Source: Chara braunii
Taxonomy: Eukaryota; Streptophyta; Charophyceae; Charales; Characeae
Assembly (NCBI GenBank): GCA_003427395.1
Contig: BFEA01000139.1
Location: 292,307-343,401, forward strand
Direction: 5' to 3'
Length of the DNA: 51,095 bases
Shown: piece by piece, positions 24,975-34,194 of the stretch
How the letters are laid out: the number at the start of each line of letters is the position of its first letter
How positions within the stretch are numbered: position 1 is the first letter of the stretch
The notes under the pieces: generated by a model
Seen by the model: the letters and a program-made list of their open reading frames with translations, nothing else
Database searches by the model: none
What the model was told of the DNA's origin: nothing
Position numbers and translations under genes: made by a program

Positions 24975-25740
24975 ACTATGTGCGGGATGAGGTCTCTTCT
25001 GCCAATCCTCTGTATAATTTTGATCTCTATTTTGACCGATCTTGTTACGGCACTTTTGTTTTTTTTCTTGTAAATCGTTTCGAGTTTTCTTTGCCATTTT
25101 GCCTCGTGTGTTTGCATGGAATGGATGCGAACCCTCTTCGAGTGATCTTTTCAGATTTTTTTTAATCCTGTTTTGCAATGCCTGTTTAGTTTAAATTTTG
25201 TCGCTTTCTAGTATCCATCTGCGTTGTGCAATAATCCCGGGTCTGATTGGAAACACTCGCTATGGATGTTTGGGTTTAATCATTAGCTTTGATCGTTGAT
25301 TCTGTGAGGTGTTGGCCCTTGATACCAGGGCAATTGCCCCTCTCCTTTCTCTTCGTCGCATGAATGGCATGGATGTGAATGCAATGACTGGATCCCAAAT
25401 GAAATAGTATGGGTAGGATAGTTGCATGCAGGTAGGACACAACCAATACACCGGCGCGAGGAACCCGCGCCTGATCAGCTTCCGCTCATGTGCGCGCTCG
25501 CGTACGACCATGATCTTGAGGAAACCGAGTCGCAGCATACGCCCGCGTTTGCATGAGTCGACCTCGATCTTGACTCATTATGAGGATGCGGGAGACCTAG
25601 TTCACTAATCGGATATGGTTGCAAAACCCCCCTTTTGAATCACCGATCGTAAGAGTCTGAGGGACCCGGAGTTGCGCGAGTACTGGGAGGGTGAACAACT
25701 CAGACGGCGGGGAAACTTGAGACCCCGAAATTCCCCTGTC
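24975..25740. other. No recognisable gene
   Basis: T-rich at first (25030-25200), then mixed. I recognise no protein, RNA or repeat. Confidence 0.4.
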
Positions 25741-25779
25741 TGATGGAGAACGACCGACTGTGCGCGGGGGACTTTCACT

Positions 25780-26610
25780 GGACCATAACCAACGATCCTC
25801 GCGGTTCGAACTACCCGAATACTAACAACACTCAGTATTACATATCTCCGGGCTTCACATCATACCAGTTTTCCTCCCTTCCATCTCCTCCTCCCCTACC
25901 ATCAGCTCACATTGGTACCGTGGAATTCCATAGCTCGCTATTGGCCCTGGACACTGTGCGAAGAGTGCCGGCAGCACCAGGCGTATCGGACCTCAGCATT
26001 TATCCGACGAACCCGAGCCGAGGTCGAGCGGCGCCGGCAGCTGTTCGAACAGCACGACAGCCATAGTGACCCACCGGCCCACCAGAGACGGGACCGACCG
26101 CGACGACGACACTCATACCGGAGGTAGCCCAGTCTCCCGAAGTCCAATATAACTCGGGACCACCATCTCGCTCAACTACCCCTAAGCTTGCCACCGGAGA
26201 TCTCAGTTCTGACCTGGGACTCCACCCCCACTTTCCTAAAATCCTTGTCACACCCCTCTTCGCACTCCCGGGCCCCCTAACACTCCGAAACAGGAAGTCG
26301 CGCTGGGCGTGAGGTTGGGCGCCCGTTAAAGATAGAAAAAGCGCAAATAGCAAAACTCAGGGCTTGGGAAGCTCGTTCAGGTACAGCAGCTGGCACGTTA
26401 CAATTGTGCTACTACAAGATGGGATGGGTGATATCAGCAGCTCCAGGGGAAATGGAGCCCTGGATTGAGACGAGAAATTTCCACGGCCCTAGGAAAATAA
26501 ACAGCAAACTCCGTGGCACAAGATATTTGAATGGGACGCTGGGCCTGGTTTCCCGCAGGTGCCGCTCCCCACGAATTGATGGAGCAGCCCGACAGATAAG
26601 CCCTCCATTC
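25780..26610 (+). pseudogene. Cys-motif ORF split by a 197-bp terminal-repeat copy
   Basis: Before the repeat copy the frame reads PWNSIARYWPWTLCEECRQH, then FIRRTRAEVERRRQLFEQH. After it the same frame resumes with LKIEKAQIAKLRAWEARSGT, then LCYYKMGWVISAAPG and WIETRNFHGPRKINSKL. Both halves have protein-like composition and lie in the same phase, so I read them as one ORF interrupted at 26118-26315. The CEEC pair hints at a metal site. I do not recognise the family; I have a loose, unverified memory of similar Chara hypothetical proteins. Confidence 0.45.
26118..26315 (+). mobile_element. Second copy of the 197-bp terminal repeat (solo or 3' LTR)
   Basis: It matches 2997-3193 with about nine differences and starts at the same CCGGAGG base. 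The match continues through GAGGTTGG and then the two copies diverge: this copy runs into GCGCCCGTT where the first runs into the primer-binding site. It is either the 3' LTR of the large element or a solo LTR inserted into the ORF at 25.8-26.6 kb. I see no clear 5-bp target duplication. Confidence 0.65.
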
Positions 26611-26619
26611 TGACGGTTC

Positions 26620-27440
26620 TCTCACCACCGGCAGGATAGAGGGCTTACGCAGGGGCTATTTAATGAAAAAAAAAAAAAGAACAAAAGAAAGACAGAGTAG
26701 TGGAGTGAGTCCAGACTGCACCTGGATGTCCAGATGATCAAGAGCATGTCTGCCCCTGGATGCGAAGGTGAGCATGGGTGTGCTGATCCGGCCGGCTTTG
26801 CTTCCACAGGGGTCAGTATCGCCCAGTGCACCTGCAGGTCGGGGGCAGCCCCCGCGTGTTCTCTCTCGTGAACACGGTTCTGGCTGCTACGGGGTTCCCC
26901 TTATGACTATAATTAGCAGTAGTGGTAGGTAGTGTGAAGTGAAATTGTGAGAAGAATCATGTAGCTTACCTTGAAAAGATAGACTAATATACTCTGTATG
27001 GCCCCAATTTCAATGGATCATGTTCCTAAGGACTGGGCCCAGTTGTGAGCCGTATCTGGCCAGTTTTGTCGATTCAAAAGAGGAGTGGTTATTTCTGGCC
27101 TCCCCCCTTCGTGTTTCTGGCTGTGTTCTATTTCCTGCGCAAGACGCAACGCCTACGTAACGTACGGTCATTATGCCTGCATTTGGGGGAAATTTCAGTC
27201 GAGAGACGGCCATAATGACCCTACGTTCTATTCGGCCGAAGACCGGCCGCAGCGTGGGCGGTTCTCAACGTTTTCCAAACTGGCTGTTGCGATGACATGC
27301 ATAAATAAATAAAAAATAAAAAAATAAATCACAACACAACAGTGCGTTGGGATCACGGTGAACAAATCTAATCTTTTTTTTCTTTCTGATCTTGGGATCG
27401 CCGCCAGCATAAAGAAAAGTTTAAATAAGGGGGCCTCGCT
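26620..27440. other. No gene; one decayed palindromic TA-family copy
   Basis: No protein is recognised. At about 27150-27245 the strings AACGTACGGTCATTATG and CATAATGACCCTACGTT form the arms of a diverged copy of the CCTTCTTCCCCCG family, whose intact copies lie at 31.3-36.7 kb. Confidence 0.45.
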
Positions 27441-27442
27441 CC

Positions 27443-27575
27443 ACTGCACAACACTCTACAAGAGTCTACATGCATTTTAAACGCCTTCTAGACCGGACGC
27501 ATTCGAAAGTGTTGAACTCATCCCCATGCACCTGGTCCGAATCGCGTCCAGATGCATGTAGAGTGTTATGCAGTT
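27443..27575. mobile_element. Hairpin MITE, ~130 bp
   Basis: AACACTCTAC...TACATGCAT on the left pairs with ATGCATGTAGAGTGTT on the right, making imperfect terminal inverted repeats of about 20-25 bp. There is no coding capacity. Confidence 0.55.
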
Positions 27576-27921
27576 GAGCAATGCCCAAGTTCTTGGTGCA
27601 CATTTCTTCCTCTTGTCACCTGCCACGTAAGCCACTCGACTTTTCCTTTGTTCCTGTGCCTTTCTATTTTTCTTCTTCTTGTTTGCCCAATCGGATTCCA
27701 ACTCAGTTTTGTTTATCGATCCCTTCATGGGCTCGCTACCCGTAGTATTGTGCTTTTGCCACCCCTCTGATGACTGATGATGCCCCCCTCCTGTGTGGAT
27801 AAATCTGACCCCAGATCCCGTGCCAGTCAGTTGCCGCGTTGGCAGTCCGCATCGCCACGCCCGCATAAATGGAACGAGTGGCAGTCCGTGCTGGCGGAGG
27901 CGGGTGCACACGCCAGGCAGT

Positions 27922-27983
<62 letters not shown>
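27922..27983. repeat. 62-nt G homopolymer
   Basis: An uninterrupted run of 62 G. On the other strand it is poly-C. Polyproline and polyglycine frames here are artefacts of the run. The length makes assembly or sequencing error plausible. Confidence 0.97.
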
Positions 27984-27984
<1 letters not shown>

Positions 27985-28011
27985 AGGGCGGGACCGACGG
28001 TAAAATACCCC

Positions 28012-28124
28012 CCGGGCCAAGGTCCCACTTGCGCAAATTTTCAGGAGATCTGCGCCGTTGATCTTTGCGATCTACGGTCAGTATCTCTTAATTCTTTCGT
28101 GCAAGGGGGACCTAGGTAGCCCCC
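28012..28124. mobile_element. GGGGCC-family short MITE (type B), with possible excision scar
   Basis: Ends GGGCCAAGGTCCCACTTG and CAAGGGGGACC...GCCCCC enclose a ~110-bp hairpin with the family core GTTGATCTTTGCGATCTACG. Its right end reads ACCTAGGTAGCCCCC. Other copies read ACCTTGCCCC or, with a nested element removed, ACCTAGCCCCC. The duplicated TA with two bases between them looks like the footprint left when a TA-inserting element excised. Confidence 0.7.
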
Positions 28125-28351
28125 GGTCTCGGCGGGAGTACAAATACAACGCTGGTAACTTCTTCCATCCAATCCAACCAATGTGCGGTCAGCGGTAACG
28201 CATGCGGCGGTCGCAGGCATGGCGTGAGCCAAATGGCAGGGCATTGTTTTTTATTATTATTTTTTAATTATTTGCCGTGCAACTTTCTCGTTGTTATGAG
28301 TTTCTCGGCCTTATATAACTCGTGTTTGTGACTCCCGCGTAGTTACCCCAC

Positions 28352-28479
28352 TTTTTTTTTTTTTTTTTTTTTTGACCTTTTGGCCTTTGAGATATCATCA
28401 TCGAACTGACTGACCAGTAGGTAATTGAGAATGATTCTGTTCTGGATTCGAGCCTGGGTTTGGATTGCAACAGCTCAGC
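28352..28479 (-). mobile_element. tRNA-derived SINE, 3' part, with poly(A)
   Basis: On the minus strand this holds a pol III B-box (GGCTCGAATCC), then the family body with CAGTCAGTTCGATGATGATATCTCAAAGGCC, and ends in a 22-nt poly(A) (T-run 28352-28373). Its 5' part with the A-box (TAGCTCAGCTGG) continues at 28644-28667. The two were split by a TIR element at 28480-28643 flanked by CAG on both sides. The body sequence recurs at 32.7, 36.4, 41.5 and 42.6 kb. Confidence 0.75.
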
Positions 28480-28643
28480 GGCCAAGTCCCACTAGCAGCG
28501 TTGAGCTACCTCAACGCCTGAATCTGGACGTGTTTGTGGAGACGTGCAGTTCAGGAAACGCAACACCACTTCTGCGCGTCTCCTAAAAAGCGTCCAGATT
28601 CGGGCGTTGAGGTAGCTCAACGCTGCCAGTGGGACTTGCCCCC
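28480..28643. mobile_element. GGGGCC-family MITE (type A) inserted in a SINE
   Basis: Long inverted repeats: GCCAAGTCCCACTAGCAGCG...CTGAATCTGGACG pairs with CGTCCAGATTCGG...CAACGCTGCCAGTGGGAC over about 55 bp per arm. Insertion split the tRNA part of a SINE and left a CAG duplication, a 3-bp target site. Three-base duplications and G-rich ends suggest a PIF/Harbinger-like mobiliser (inference). Related copies lie at 29492, 31100 and 31756. Confidence 0.85.
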
Positions 28644-28667
28644 AGGGGTGTCCCAGCTGAGCTAAGT

Positions 28668-28718
28668 GGGTTCTCTCGGCCTCTTGGCGAAGATAAAGTG
28701 CACTATCTATCTATTCCC
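28668..28718 (+). ncRNA. U2 snRNA 5' fragment (pseudogene)
   Basis: TCTCGGCCTCTTGGCGAAGAT followed by AAAGTGCACTATCT matches the first ~45 nt of U2 snRNA (TCTCGGCCTTTTGGCTAAGAT, then CAAGTGTAGTATCT) with a few substitutions. The branch-point-recognition region and everything 3' of it is missing, and a T-run follows. It abuts the SINE A-box on the opposite strand. Not functional. Confidence 0.75.
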
Positions 28719-28837
28719 TTTTTTTTTTTTTTTTTTTTTCAAAAGCTATGTTCTTCTCTCAATTTCTCTCTCACATCACATATTTTAACTGGCGTTTAGC
28801 CATATGCACTACCTATTCTTGTCCCAGCTGAGCTAAG

Positions 28838-28872
28838 TGGGTTCTCTCGGCCTTTTGGCGAAGATAAAGTGA
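28838..28872 (+). ncRNA. Second U2 snRNA 5' fragment (pseudogene)
   Basis: TCTCGGCCTTTTGGCGAAGAT then AAAGTG again matches the U2 5' end, about 170 bp downstream of the first. It is preceded by the same TCCCAGCTGAGCTAAGTGGG as copy one, so the U2/SINE junction itself was duplicated. It is closer to true U2 at one position (TTTT). Confidence 0.75.
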
Positions 28873-29009
28873 ACACCCGCAGCTCGAGTCCCCATGACAT
28901 GGATGGAATAGAAGAATGCTTTTTTTTTTTTTTTTTTACAAAACAAAAACAATAAAAGAATTCTAAATTGCCTGCGCACAAAAAGAAAAAAAGAAAAAAA
29001 TTGCCTGCG

Positions 29010-29060
29010 GACGGTCAGCTCGATGATGATCATATCTCGAGGCCGTCAACGTCGCCCTCC
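29010..29060 (+). mobile_element. SINE body fragment
   Basis: GGTCAGCTCGATGATGATCA then TATCTCGAGGCCGTC matches the 3' body of the SINE family found at 28.4, 36.4 and 42.6 kb, here in plus orientation. The tRNA-like head is missing. Confidence 0.6.
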
Positions 29061-29491
29061 TTTCATCTTTATTAATTTTGTTAAAACAAAAAAGGGAAAG
29101 TAAAAAGAAGTACGCGCGGCGGGCCCGGCTGCAGCCGCGGTTTACCGGCGCTTCGAACTCTCGTCGGCCGCTCTCACTGGCTGAACCGCCGCACAGCTCA
29201 CCAAACATAAAAGGCGGTGAACGAATGCATCTTTACACAGAAGCTGGTAACATGCATTCGCGCGTATGAATAGTGGCTCATGGGCCTGGCTCCGCTACTC
29301 TCCAAGTGGGCAAAATGACACTGAATACTCCCCTAGAGCACGGAAAGATGCATTGCGAATTTTTCGTCTTTCGTGCATGCGGAGAGTAGTGCAGCGAGGC
29401 CCACTGTATCGCAGTGCTACCGTCGCCGTAAGGTGCACGTGCCATGTTCCACGTTTTGTCGAGTAGTGTGCCAAGGCTCTGAAGTCCGCCA

Positions 29492-29656
29492 GGGCCAAGT
29501 CCCACTAGCAGCGTTGAGCTACCTCAACGCCTGAATGTGGATGTGTTTGTGGAGGCGTGCAGCTCAGGAAACTCAACACCATTTCTGCACATGTCCGCAA
29601 AAGCGTCCATATTCAGGCGTTGAGGTAGCTCAACGCTGCTTGTGGGACTTGGCCCC
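29492..29656. mobile_element. GGGGCC-family MITE (type A)
   Basis: Same arms as at 28480: GGCCAAGTCCCACTAGCAGC on the left, with the inverted copy ending GTGGGACTTGGCCCC on the right. A type-B copy begins two bases later. Confidence 0.88.
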
Positions 29657-29657
29657 C

Positions 29658-29765
29658 GGGGCTAGGTCCCACTTAACACGAATTAAGAGATATATATTGA
29701 CCGTAGTAGATTGCACAGATCAACGGCCAGAATCTCGTAATCCGTGCAAGTGGGACCTTGCCCCC
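29658..29765. mobile_element. GGGGCC-family short MITE (type B)
   Basis: GGGGCTAGGTCCCACTTAA on the left and CAAGTGGGACCTTGCCCCC on the right, with the inverted family core (TTGACCGTAG...AGATCAACGGCCAGAA) between them. It lies back to back with a type-A element, showing the shared insertion preference. Confidence 0.85.
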
Positions 29766-29837
29766 GCCCCCGGTCAGGCCGTTCTCACCGCTTGAGACTG
29801 GAGGAGAGACTACAGGCTGCTACCACTGACTACCTAC

Positions 29838-29915
29838 TGTAGGTAGCTCAGATGGTACCCCCCTCGGTTGTTGAAATAGGAGGACCTGAGTTCGAACTCC
29901 GTTGGAACGAGATGC
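29838..29915 (+). mobile_element. tRNA-like SINE head (partial)
   Basis: A-box TAGCTCAGATGG (29844-29855) and B-box GAGTTCGAACTCC (about 29889-29901) are at tRNA-like spacing. The downstream body of the SINE family is missing. This is not a tRNA gene, because acceptor-stem pairing is absent. Confidence 0.6.
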
Positions 29916-30325
29916 AGATGAGTGAAGTACTACACGCTGCTTCCAGGCTGCATGGCAAACCAGGGAAAGGACTACGGCAGCTCGTTGCGCAAACCGAGGC
30001 CAGGCAGTCATTCTATAAAGCGCGCTCATCTTCAAGTTTGCGAAGATATCATTTTCGTTTCGCCCAGTGCTATTGGGAGTTGAAAGTACACCGGCAAGGA
30101 GAAAGGAGGTGGCTGGTGACTCTGGTGAATGGCAACTGCGACAGCAGAGGACTGCGGTCAGGGCTGGAGAAGGCATTCGTGCGGCTTCACCTTCACGGAA
30201 CGGAATCATCAGAGTCGATCGCTTTCTCTTTGATCTTCGTAAGCTCCATAGTAAGTACACGTTGTCAGCACTCCTGTTCTTCTCAGTCACAACCTTCTTT
30301 CTTGCTTCATGCTTCATGCGTCATG

Positions 30326-30330
<5 letters not shown>

Positions 30331-30421
<91 letters not shown>

Positions 30422-30522
30422 TGTTTGTGTGGGTGTGCACGCGTGCATCAGGATAGCTCTGACTCCTCTCTCCCTCGCTCTCTCTGTGGGTGTGCACGCG
30501 TGCATCAGGAGGATAACTCTGA

Positions 30523-30589
<67 letters not shown>
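30331..30589. repeat. (CT)n/(GT)n microsatellites with an internal ~80-bp duplication
   Basis: A CT tract (30331-30390) is followed by a GT tract (30391-30418). Then comes a twice-repeated unit beginning GGGTGTGCACGCGTGCATCA (about 30430 and 30488), and another CT tract that runs into the N gap. Confidence 0.95.
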
Positions 30590-30892
30590 NNNNNNNNNNN
30601 NNNNNNNNNNNNNNNNNNNNNNNNNNNNNNNNNNNNNNNNNNNNNNNNNNNNNNNNNNNNNNNNNNNNNNNNNNNNNNNNNNNNNNNNNNNNNNNNNNNN
30701 NNNNNNNNNNNNNNNNNNNNNNNNNNNNNNNNNNNNNNNNNNNNNNNNNNNNNNNNNNNNNNNNNNNNNNNNNNNNNNNNNNNNNNNNNNNNNNNNNNNN
30801 NNNNNNNNNNNNNNNNNNNNNNNNNNNNNNNNNNNNNNNNNNNNNNNNNNNNNNNNNNNNNNNNNNNNNNNNNNNNNNNNNNNNNNNNNNNN
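30590..30892. other. Assembly gap (303 N)
   Basis: A run of N bounded by a CT microsatellite on the left. Any frame crossing it is meaningless. Confidence 1.
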
Positions 30893-30940
30893 CACGGCCA
30901 CGCTGGCGCTCGAAGCGGAATTTTTTTCCTGTTTTTCCCC

Positions 30941-30943
<3 letters not shown>

Positions 30944-31027
<84 letters not shown>
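30944..31027. repeat. 84-nt T homopolymer
   Basis: An uninterrupted T-run. It may be the poly(A) tail of a minus-strand retroposon or a collapsed low-complexity assembly. Lysine- or phenylalanine-repeat frames here are artefacts. Confidence 0.97.
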
Positions 31028-31099
31028 CACCATTTCTCGGTTCGCACGTGTCATGCTAATATTGTCTCCCGTTCCAATTGCAATGTATGGATGCCCACC

Positions 31100-31267
31100 G
31101 GGGACCATGTCCCACTAGCAGCGTTGAGCTACCTCAACGCGTGAATCTGGACGCTTTTGCGGATATGTGCAGAAATGGTGTTGAGTTTCCTGAACTGCAC
31201 ATCTCCACAAACACGTCCAGATTCGGGCGTTGAGGTAGCTCAACTCTGCTAGTGGGACTTGGCCCCC
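31100..31267. mobile_element. GGGGCC-family MITE (type A)
   Basis: GGGGACCATGTCCCACTAGC on the left and GCTAGTGGGACTTGGCCCCC on the right, with about 55-bp arms. The interior is inverted relative to the copy at 29492 (it reads GCGGATATGTGCAGAAATGG first), as expected when a near-palindrome inserts in either orientation. A second, truncated type-A start follows at 31268-31305. Confidence 0.85.
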
Positions 31268-31305
31268 GGGGACCATGTCCCACTACCAGTAGCTCCGTTG
31301 AGCTA

Positions 31306-31410
31306 CAGTCTTCCCCCGAATACAACGCACGGTCATTATTGCCGAATTTGGTGCGTCTTTCGGTCTAAATTCAGCTATAATGACCGGACGTTGTATTCGG
31401 GGGAAGACTG
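31306..31410. mobile_element. TA-family palindromic MITE, nested in a type-A copy
   Basis: Near-perfect palindrome: CAGTCTTCCCCCGAATACAA and its inverted copy ending GGGGGAAGACTG, flanked by TA on both sides (31304-31305, 31411-31412). It inserted in the GAGCTA of a truncated type-A MITE. A TA target and short TIRs fit a Tc1/mariner-type (Stowaway-like) element. Confidence 0.85.
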
Positions 31411-31653
31411 TAGTAGTAGGTCCACGTTTAGTTTCCTTCGACAAACCGTGTGTGACTGTAGGCGACCACGGAGATGCACGTACTACGGTACTAGGCCAAG
31501 TGATCTAGCCATCTTTTTTTTTTTTTTAATTAAAAAAAAGGCAATAGAGACTATCGGCGCTTTTTCTTCCAAAAAAAAAAGAAGAATTAAATTCTTTCCT
31601 TCGAATACTACGCGCCCTACCCTCCGTGACTTTCCGTTGAGTTACCTGGGCCC

Positions 31654-31752
31654 GGGGCCAAGTCCCACTTGCGCTGATCCTTGATTTCTGGTCGTTGATC
31701 ATTCAAATCTGCGGTCAGAAATCGATCCTTCGGGTAAGTGGGACCTGGCCCC
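31654..31752. mobile_element. GGGGCC-family short MITE (type B)
   Basis: GGGGCCAAGTCCCACTTG to TAAGTGGGACCTGGCCCC, 99 bp, with the TCAGAAATC-type inner arms. It is the shortest clean copy and close to the consensus. Confidence 0.88.
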
Positions 31753-31755
31753 GGC

Positions 31756-31919
31756 GGCCAAGTCCCACTAGCAGCGTTGAGCTACCTCAACGCCTGAATC
31801 TGGACGTGTTTGTGGAGACGTGCAGTTCAGGAAACTCAACACCATTTCTGCACATCTCCGCAAAAGCGTCCAGATTCGGGCGTTGAGGTAGCTCAACGCT
31901 GCTAGTCGGACTTGCCCCC
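31756..31919. mobile_element. GGGGCC-family MITE (type A)
   Basis: GGCCAAGTCCCACTAGCAGC to GCTGCTAGTCGGACTTGCCC. It is almost identical to the copy at 29492, three bases beyond a type-B element. Confidence 0.88.
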
Positions 31920-32170
31920 GGGACTCTGGCAACTCGTCATTTTCTGCTCCTGTGGAACAGTGGAAGTGCATGTGTGCCACTCCAATTGTGAAAAGAGAAA
32001 AAAAATTCAAAAAAGATAAAAAAAAACAGAACAATTGTATCCGACGTGCCATGCATAAATGCATTTCCCATTTTAAAATTTTAATCGAATTAAAATAAAC
32101 ATTTTCAAAATTTCAGCTGTCATACAGTTGAGTTGCTTCAACTAAACGGGTGCAGTTGGGACATGCTACC

Positions 32171-32274
32171 GGGGCCAAGTCCCACTTTTTTACGCCAAGT
32201 CGTCAATTCTGAACGTTGATCTTTGGAATCTACGGTCAGAAATTGAGGATTCGGTTAAGTGGGACTCAGCCCCC
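32171..32274. mobile_element. GGGGCC-family short MITE (type B)
   Basis: GGGGCCAAGTCCCACTTTT on the left and AAGTGGGACTCAGCCCC on the right, with the family core GTTGATCTTTGGAATCTACG between. Confidence 0.85.
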
Positions 32275-32411
32275 GGAGCACTGCTGCCTGCCTTTTTTTT
32301 TTCTTTTTTTTTTTTTTCCCCTTCTGCGCGCATACTCCGCTTTGAATCCCATAATAGTTGTGTGATTTGGAGCGAGGAGTTCTACCATGTGACAAACTGT
32401 ACACGTAGAGT

Positions 32412-32413
32412 TA

Positions 32414-32450
<37 letters not shown>
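32412..32450. repeat. (ATT)n microsatellite
   Basis: About 13 ATT units, followed by T- and G-runs. Confidence 0.95.
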
Positions 32451-32451
<1 letters not shown>

Positions 32452-32689
32452 GTTTTTTTTTATTTTTTTTGGGGGGGGTGGGGGGGAAATATCTATTATA
32501 ATGTCTAATATAACGTAGAGTATGCAAAAATGTATCAGTTCAATATCTGATCCATCGGGGGAAAAGCACAAAACATGTACGTATGAATATGACCAAAGCC
32601 TGTTGCGGCTGTCTCAAGCGAAGCTCGACTGTCGCTCGGATCTTACGGCTGTCTCAAGGAGGACTGGTGCCTGTTTTTTGTTTTTTTTG

Positions 32690-32862
32690 GCCCCCGCTTC
32701 TGTGAAAAGGGGCGATGATGATGGCCTTGAGGTATCGTCGAACTGACCAGGCTCAGCCTCCAGGTAGTTCACAGTAATTACTGTTCTGGTCATCTCATGG
32801 CTACGCGATTCGAACTTGGGTCTGCATTTCAGGAGTTCCGGGGTGTACCAAGTGAGCAGCTA
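32690..32862 (-). mobile_element. tRNA-derived SINE, 5' end cut by a TA-family element
   Basis: On the minus strand: a B-box-like CAAGTTCGAATCG, then body text with TCGACGATACCTCAAGGCC. The A-box region (GCTGCTCACTTGG) ends exactly at the TA where the element at 32863 is inserted. Confidence 0.65.
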
Positions 32863-32967
32863 CCTTCTTCCCCCGAACAGAACGTAAGGTCATTGTAGCT
32901 GTATCTAGACTGAAAGATGGCTCACCGATTGTTATAATGACCGTACGTTGTATTCAGGGGAAGAAGG
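32863..32967. mobile_element. TA-family palindromic MITE inserted in a SINE
   Basis: CCTTCTTCCCCCGAACAG and the inverted end CAGGGGAAGAAGG, flanked by TA (32861-32862, 32968-32969). The inner arms are partly diverged. Confidence 0.85.
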
Positions 32968-33581
32968 TAGGGCCGTTGGTTGCTGCCTGTTTTTCCTTTT
33001 CGCTCATACTCTGCTTGCTTTCCATGGTGGCGAGTAGTAGAAGGTATTATATTATTGGATGAACTATACGTGTGGCAGCTCTGTTTGACGATATATAGAT
33101 CGTCACACACGATATATATATCGTCACACACGATAGATATATTGGTCACACAGTGAATCGGAGCGCAAAGGCGCAAAAAACAAAACAGAAAAAGGAAAGA
33201 AGTAAGGTTGGAAAGCTCCGCCTGTTCATCACCTCTTACGTACAAGGCTTAAGCCGGCCATATATATATATATTTGACGATATATATATATATATATTTG
33301 ACGATATATATATCGTATATATTCTCTCTTTCTGCCTACGGTTTACCGGGCAGTTCTGTTGGTGACGATAACTCCTTTTTGGTTGTCACATTGTGGATTG
33401 GAGCCTTTTTTTGTTTTGCTGATTTTGTCTCTACCTCGGTTGGTTTGGTCCCGTTGTTCGGGCTATCTTATGGGCGTGGCTGTGCTTTCACGTGGGACCA
33501 GCCATTCGGGTTTTTGGCATCCTGGTTGGTTGTTTCCCGTTGTTCGGCCCTTTGAGAGGCGGGGCGGTGCCTGTATGTGGG

Positions 33582-33619
33582 CTGTCTCTTATACACATCT
33601 AGATGTGTATAAGAGACAG
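33582..33619. other. Nextera mate-pair junction adapter (assembly artefact)
   Basis: Identical 38-bp CTGTCTCTTATACACATCT plus reverse complement as at 24882. It sits right at the outer edge of the inverted-repeat element at 33620-33890. Confidence 0.98.
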
Positions 33620-33890
33620 ACCTACATCCACGTGGGCGGCCTTGTACGCAAGAGGTTCTGAACAGGGGGAATTGTAAGGAAGAAGATTAAAAACGAATTT
33701 AAGATTTTTTGTTTTTTCTGGTTTTTTCGCTTAGGCGCTCTGATATCATGTGACAATATATATATCGTCACAAATTTATCAGAGCGCAAATGCGAGAAAA
33801 AAAAGAAATAAATTCATTTTTTATCTTCTTCCTTACAAGACTCCTGTTCAGAACCTCTTGCGTACAAGGCCGCCCACGTGGATGTAGGTT
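33620..33890. mobile_element. 271-bp inverted-repeat element
   Basis: ACCTACATCCACGTGGGCGG...AGAGGTTCTGAACAGG (33620-33666) is perfectly inverted at 33844-33890. A second inner inverted pair (AGCGC...TATCAGAGCGC with a TATATATATCGTCAC centre) sits inside. A related, decayed copy lies at about 33000-33260 (CACCTCTTACGTACAAGGC). Because an adapter abuts it, part of the symmetry could be assembly-made, but the mismatched inner arms argue for a real element. Confidence 0.6.
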
Positions 33891-34087
33891 GAGCTTAGCA
33901 GCGGCTGCCCCCACCCCCGTGTGTCATATCGACCCACTTGCACACAGCCAAAAGGCGAAGAAGCAAAGGGAACAGCCAAACATTACAGAACAGGGGTCAA
34001 ACGAATCCTAGATGACAAGGCGCACATGCAGACACCGCCACAGACCAAACGACGGGACAAACCAGCCACTGCAGGATTCAAGACACG

Positions 34088-34194
34088 GGGCTAGGTCCCA
34101 CTTACACGAATTAAGCGATATTGACCGTAGATCGCAGAGATCAACGGCCAGAATCTCTTAATCCGTGCAAGTGGGACCTTGCCCACGGGAACAG
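34088..34194. mobile_element. GGGGCC-family short MITE (type B) with ACG target duplication
   Basis: GGGCTAGGTCCCACTTACAC to GTGCAAGTGGGACCTTGCCC, flanked by ACG at 34085-34087 and 34195-34197. This is an independent case of a 3-bp target duplication for the family. Confidence 0.85.

Noticed and set aside
27768-27785. CTGATGACTGATGATG as a hammerhead core
   Set aside because: No GAAAC partner and no stems around it.
27477-28028. Polyproline/polyglycine protein
   Set aside because: Produced by the 62-G run.
29838-29915. Functional tRNA gene
   Set aside because: A- and B-boxes are present, but acceptor and anticodon stems do not pair; fits a SINE head.
29852-31144. 430-codon frame spanning the N gap
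   Set aside because: It crosses CT/GT microsatellites, 303 N and a T-homopolymer; there is no real coding content.
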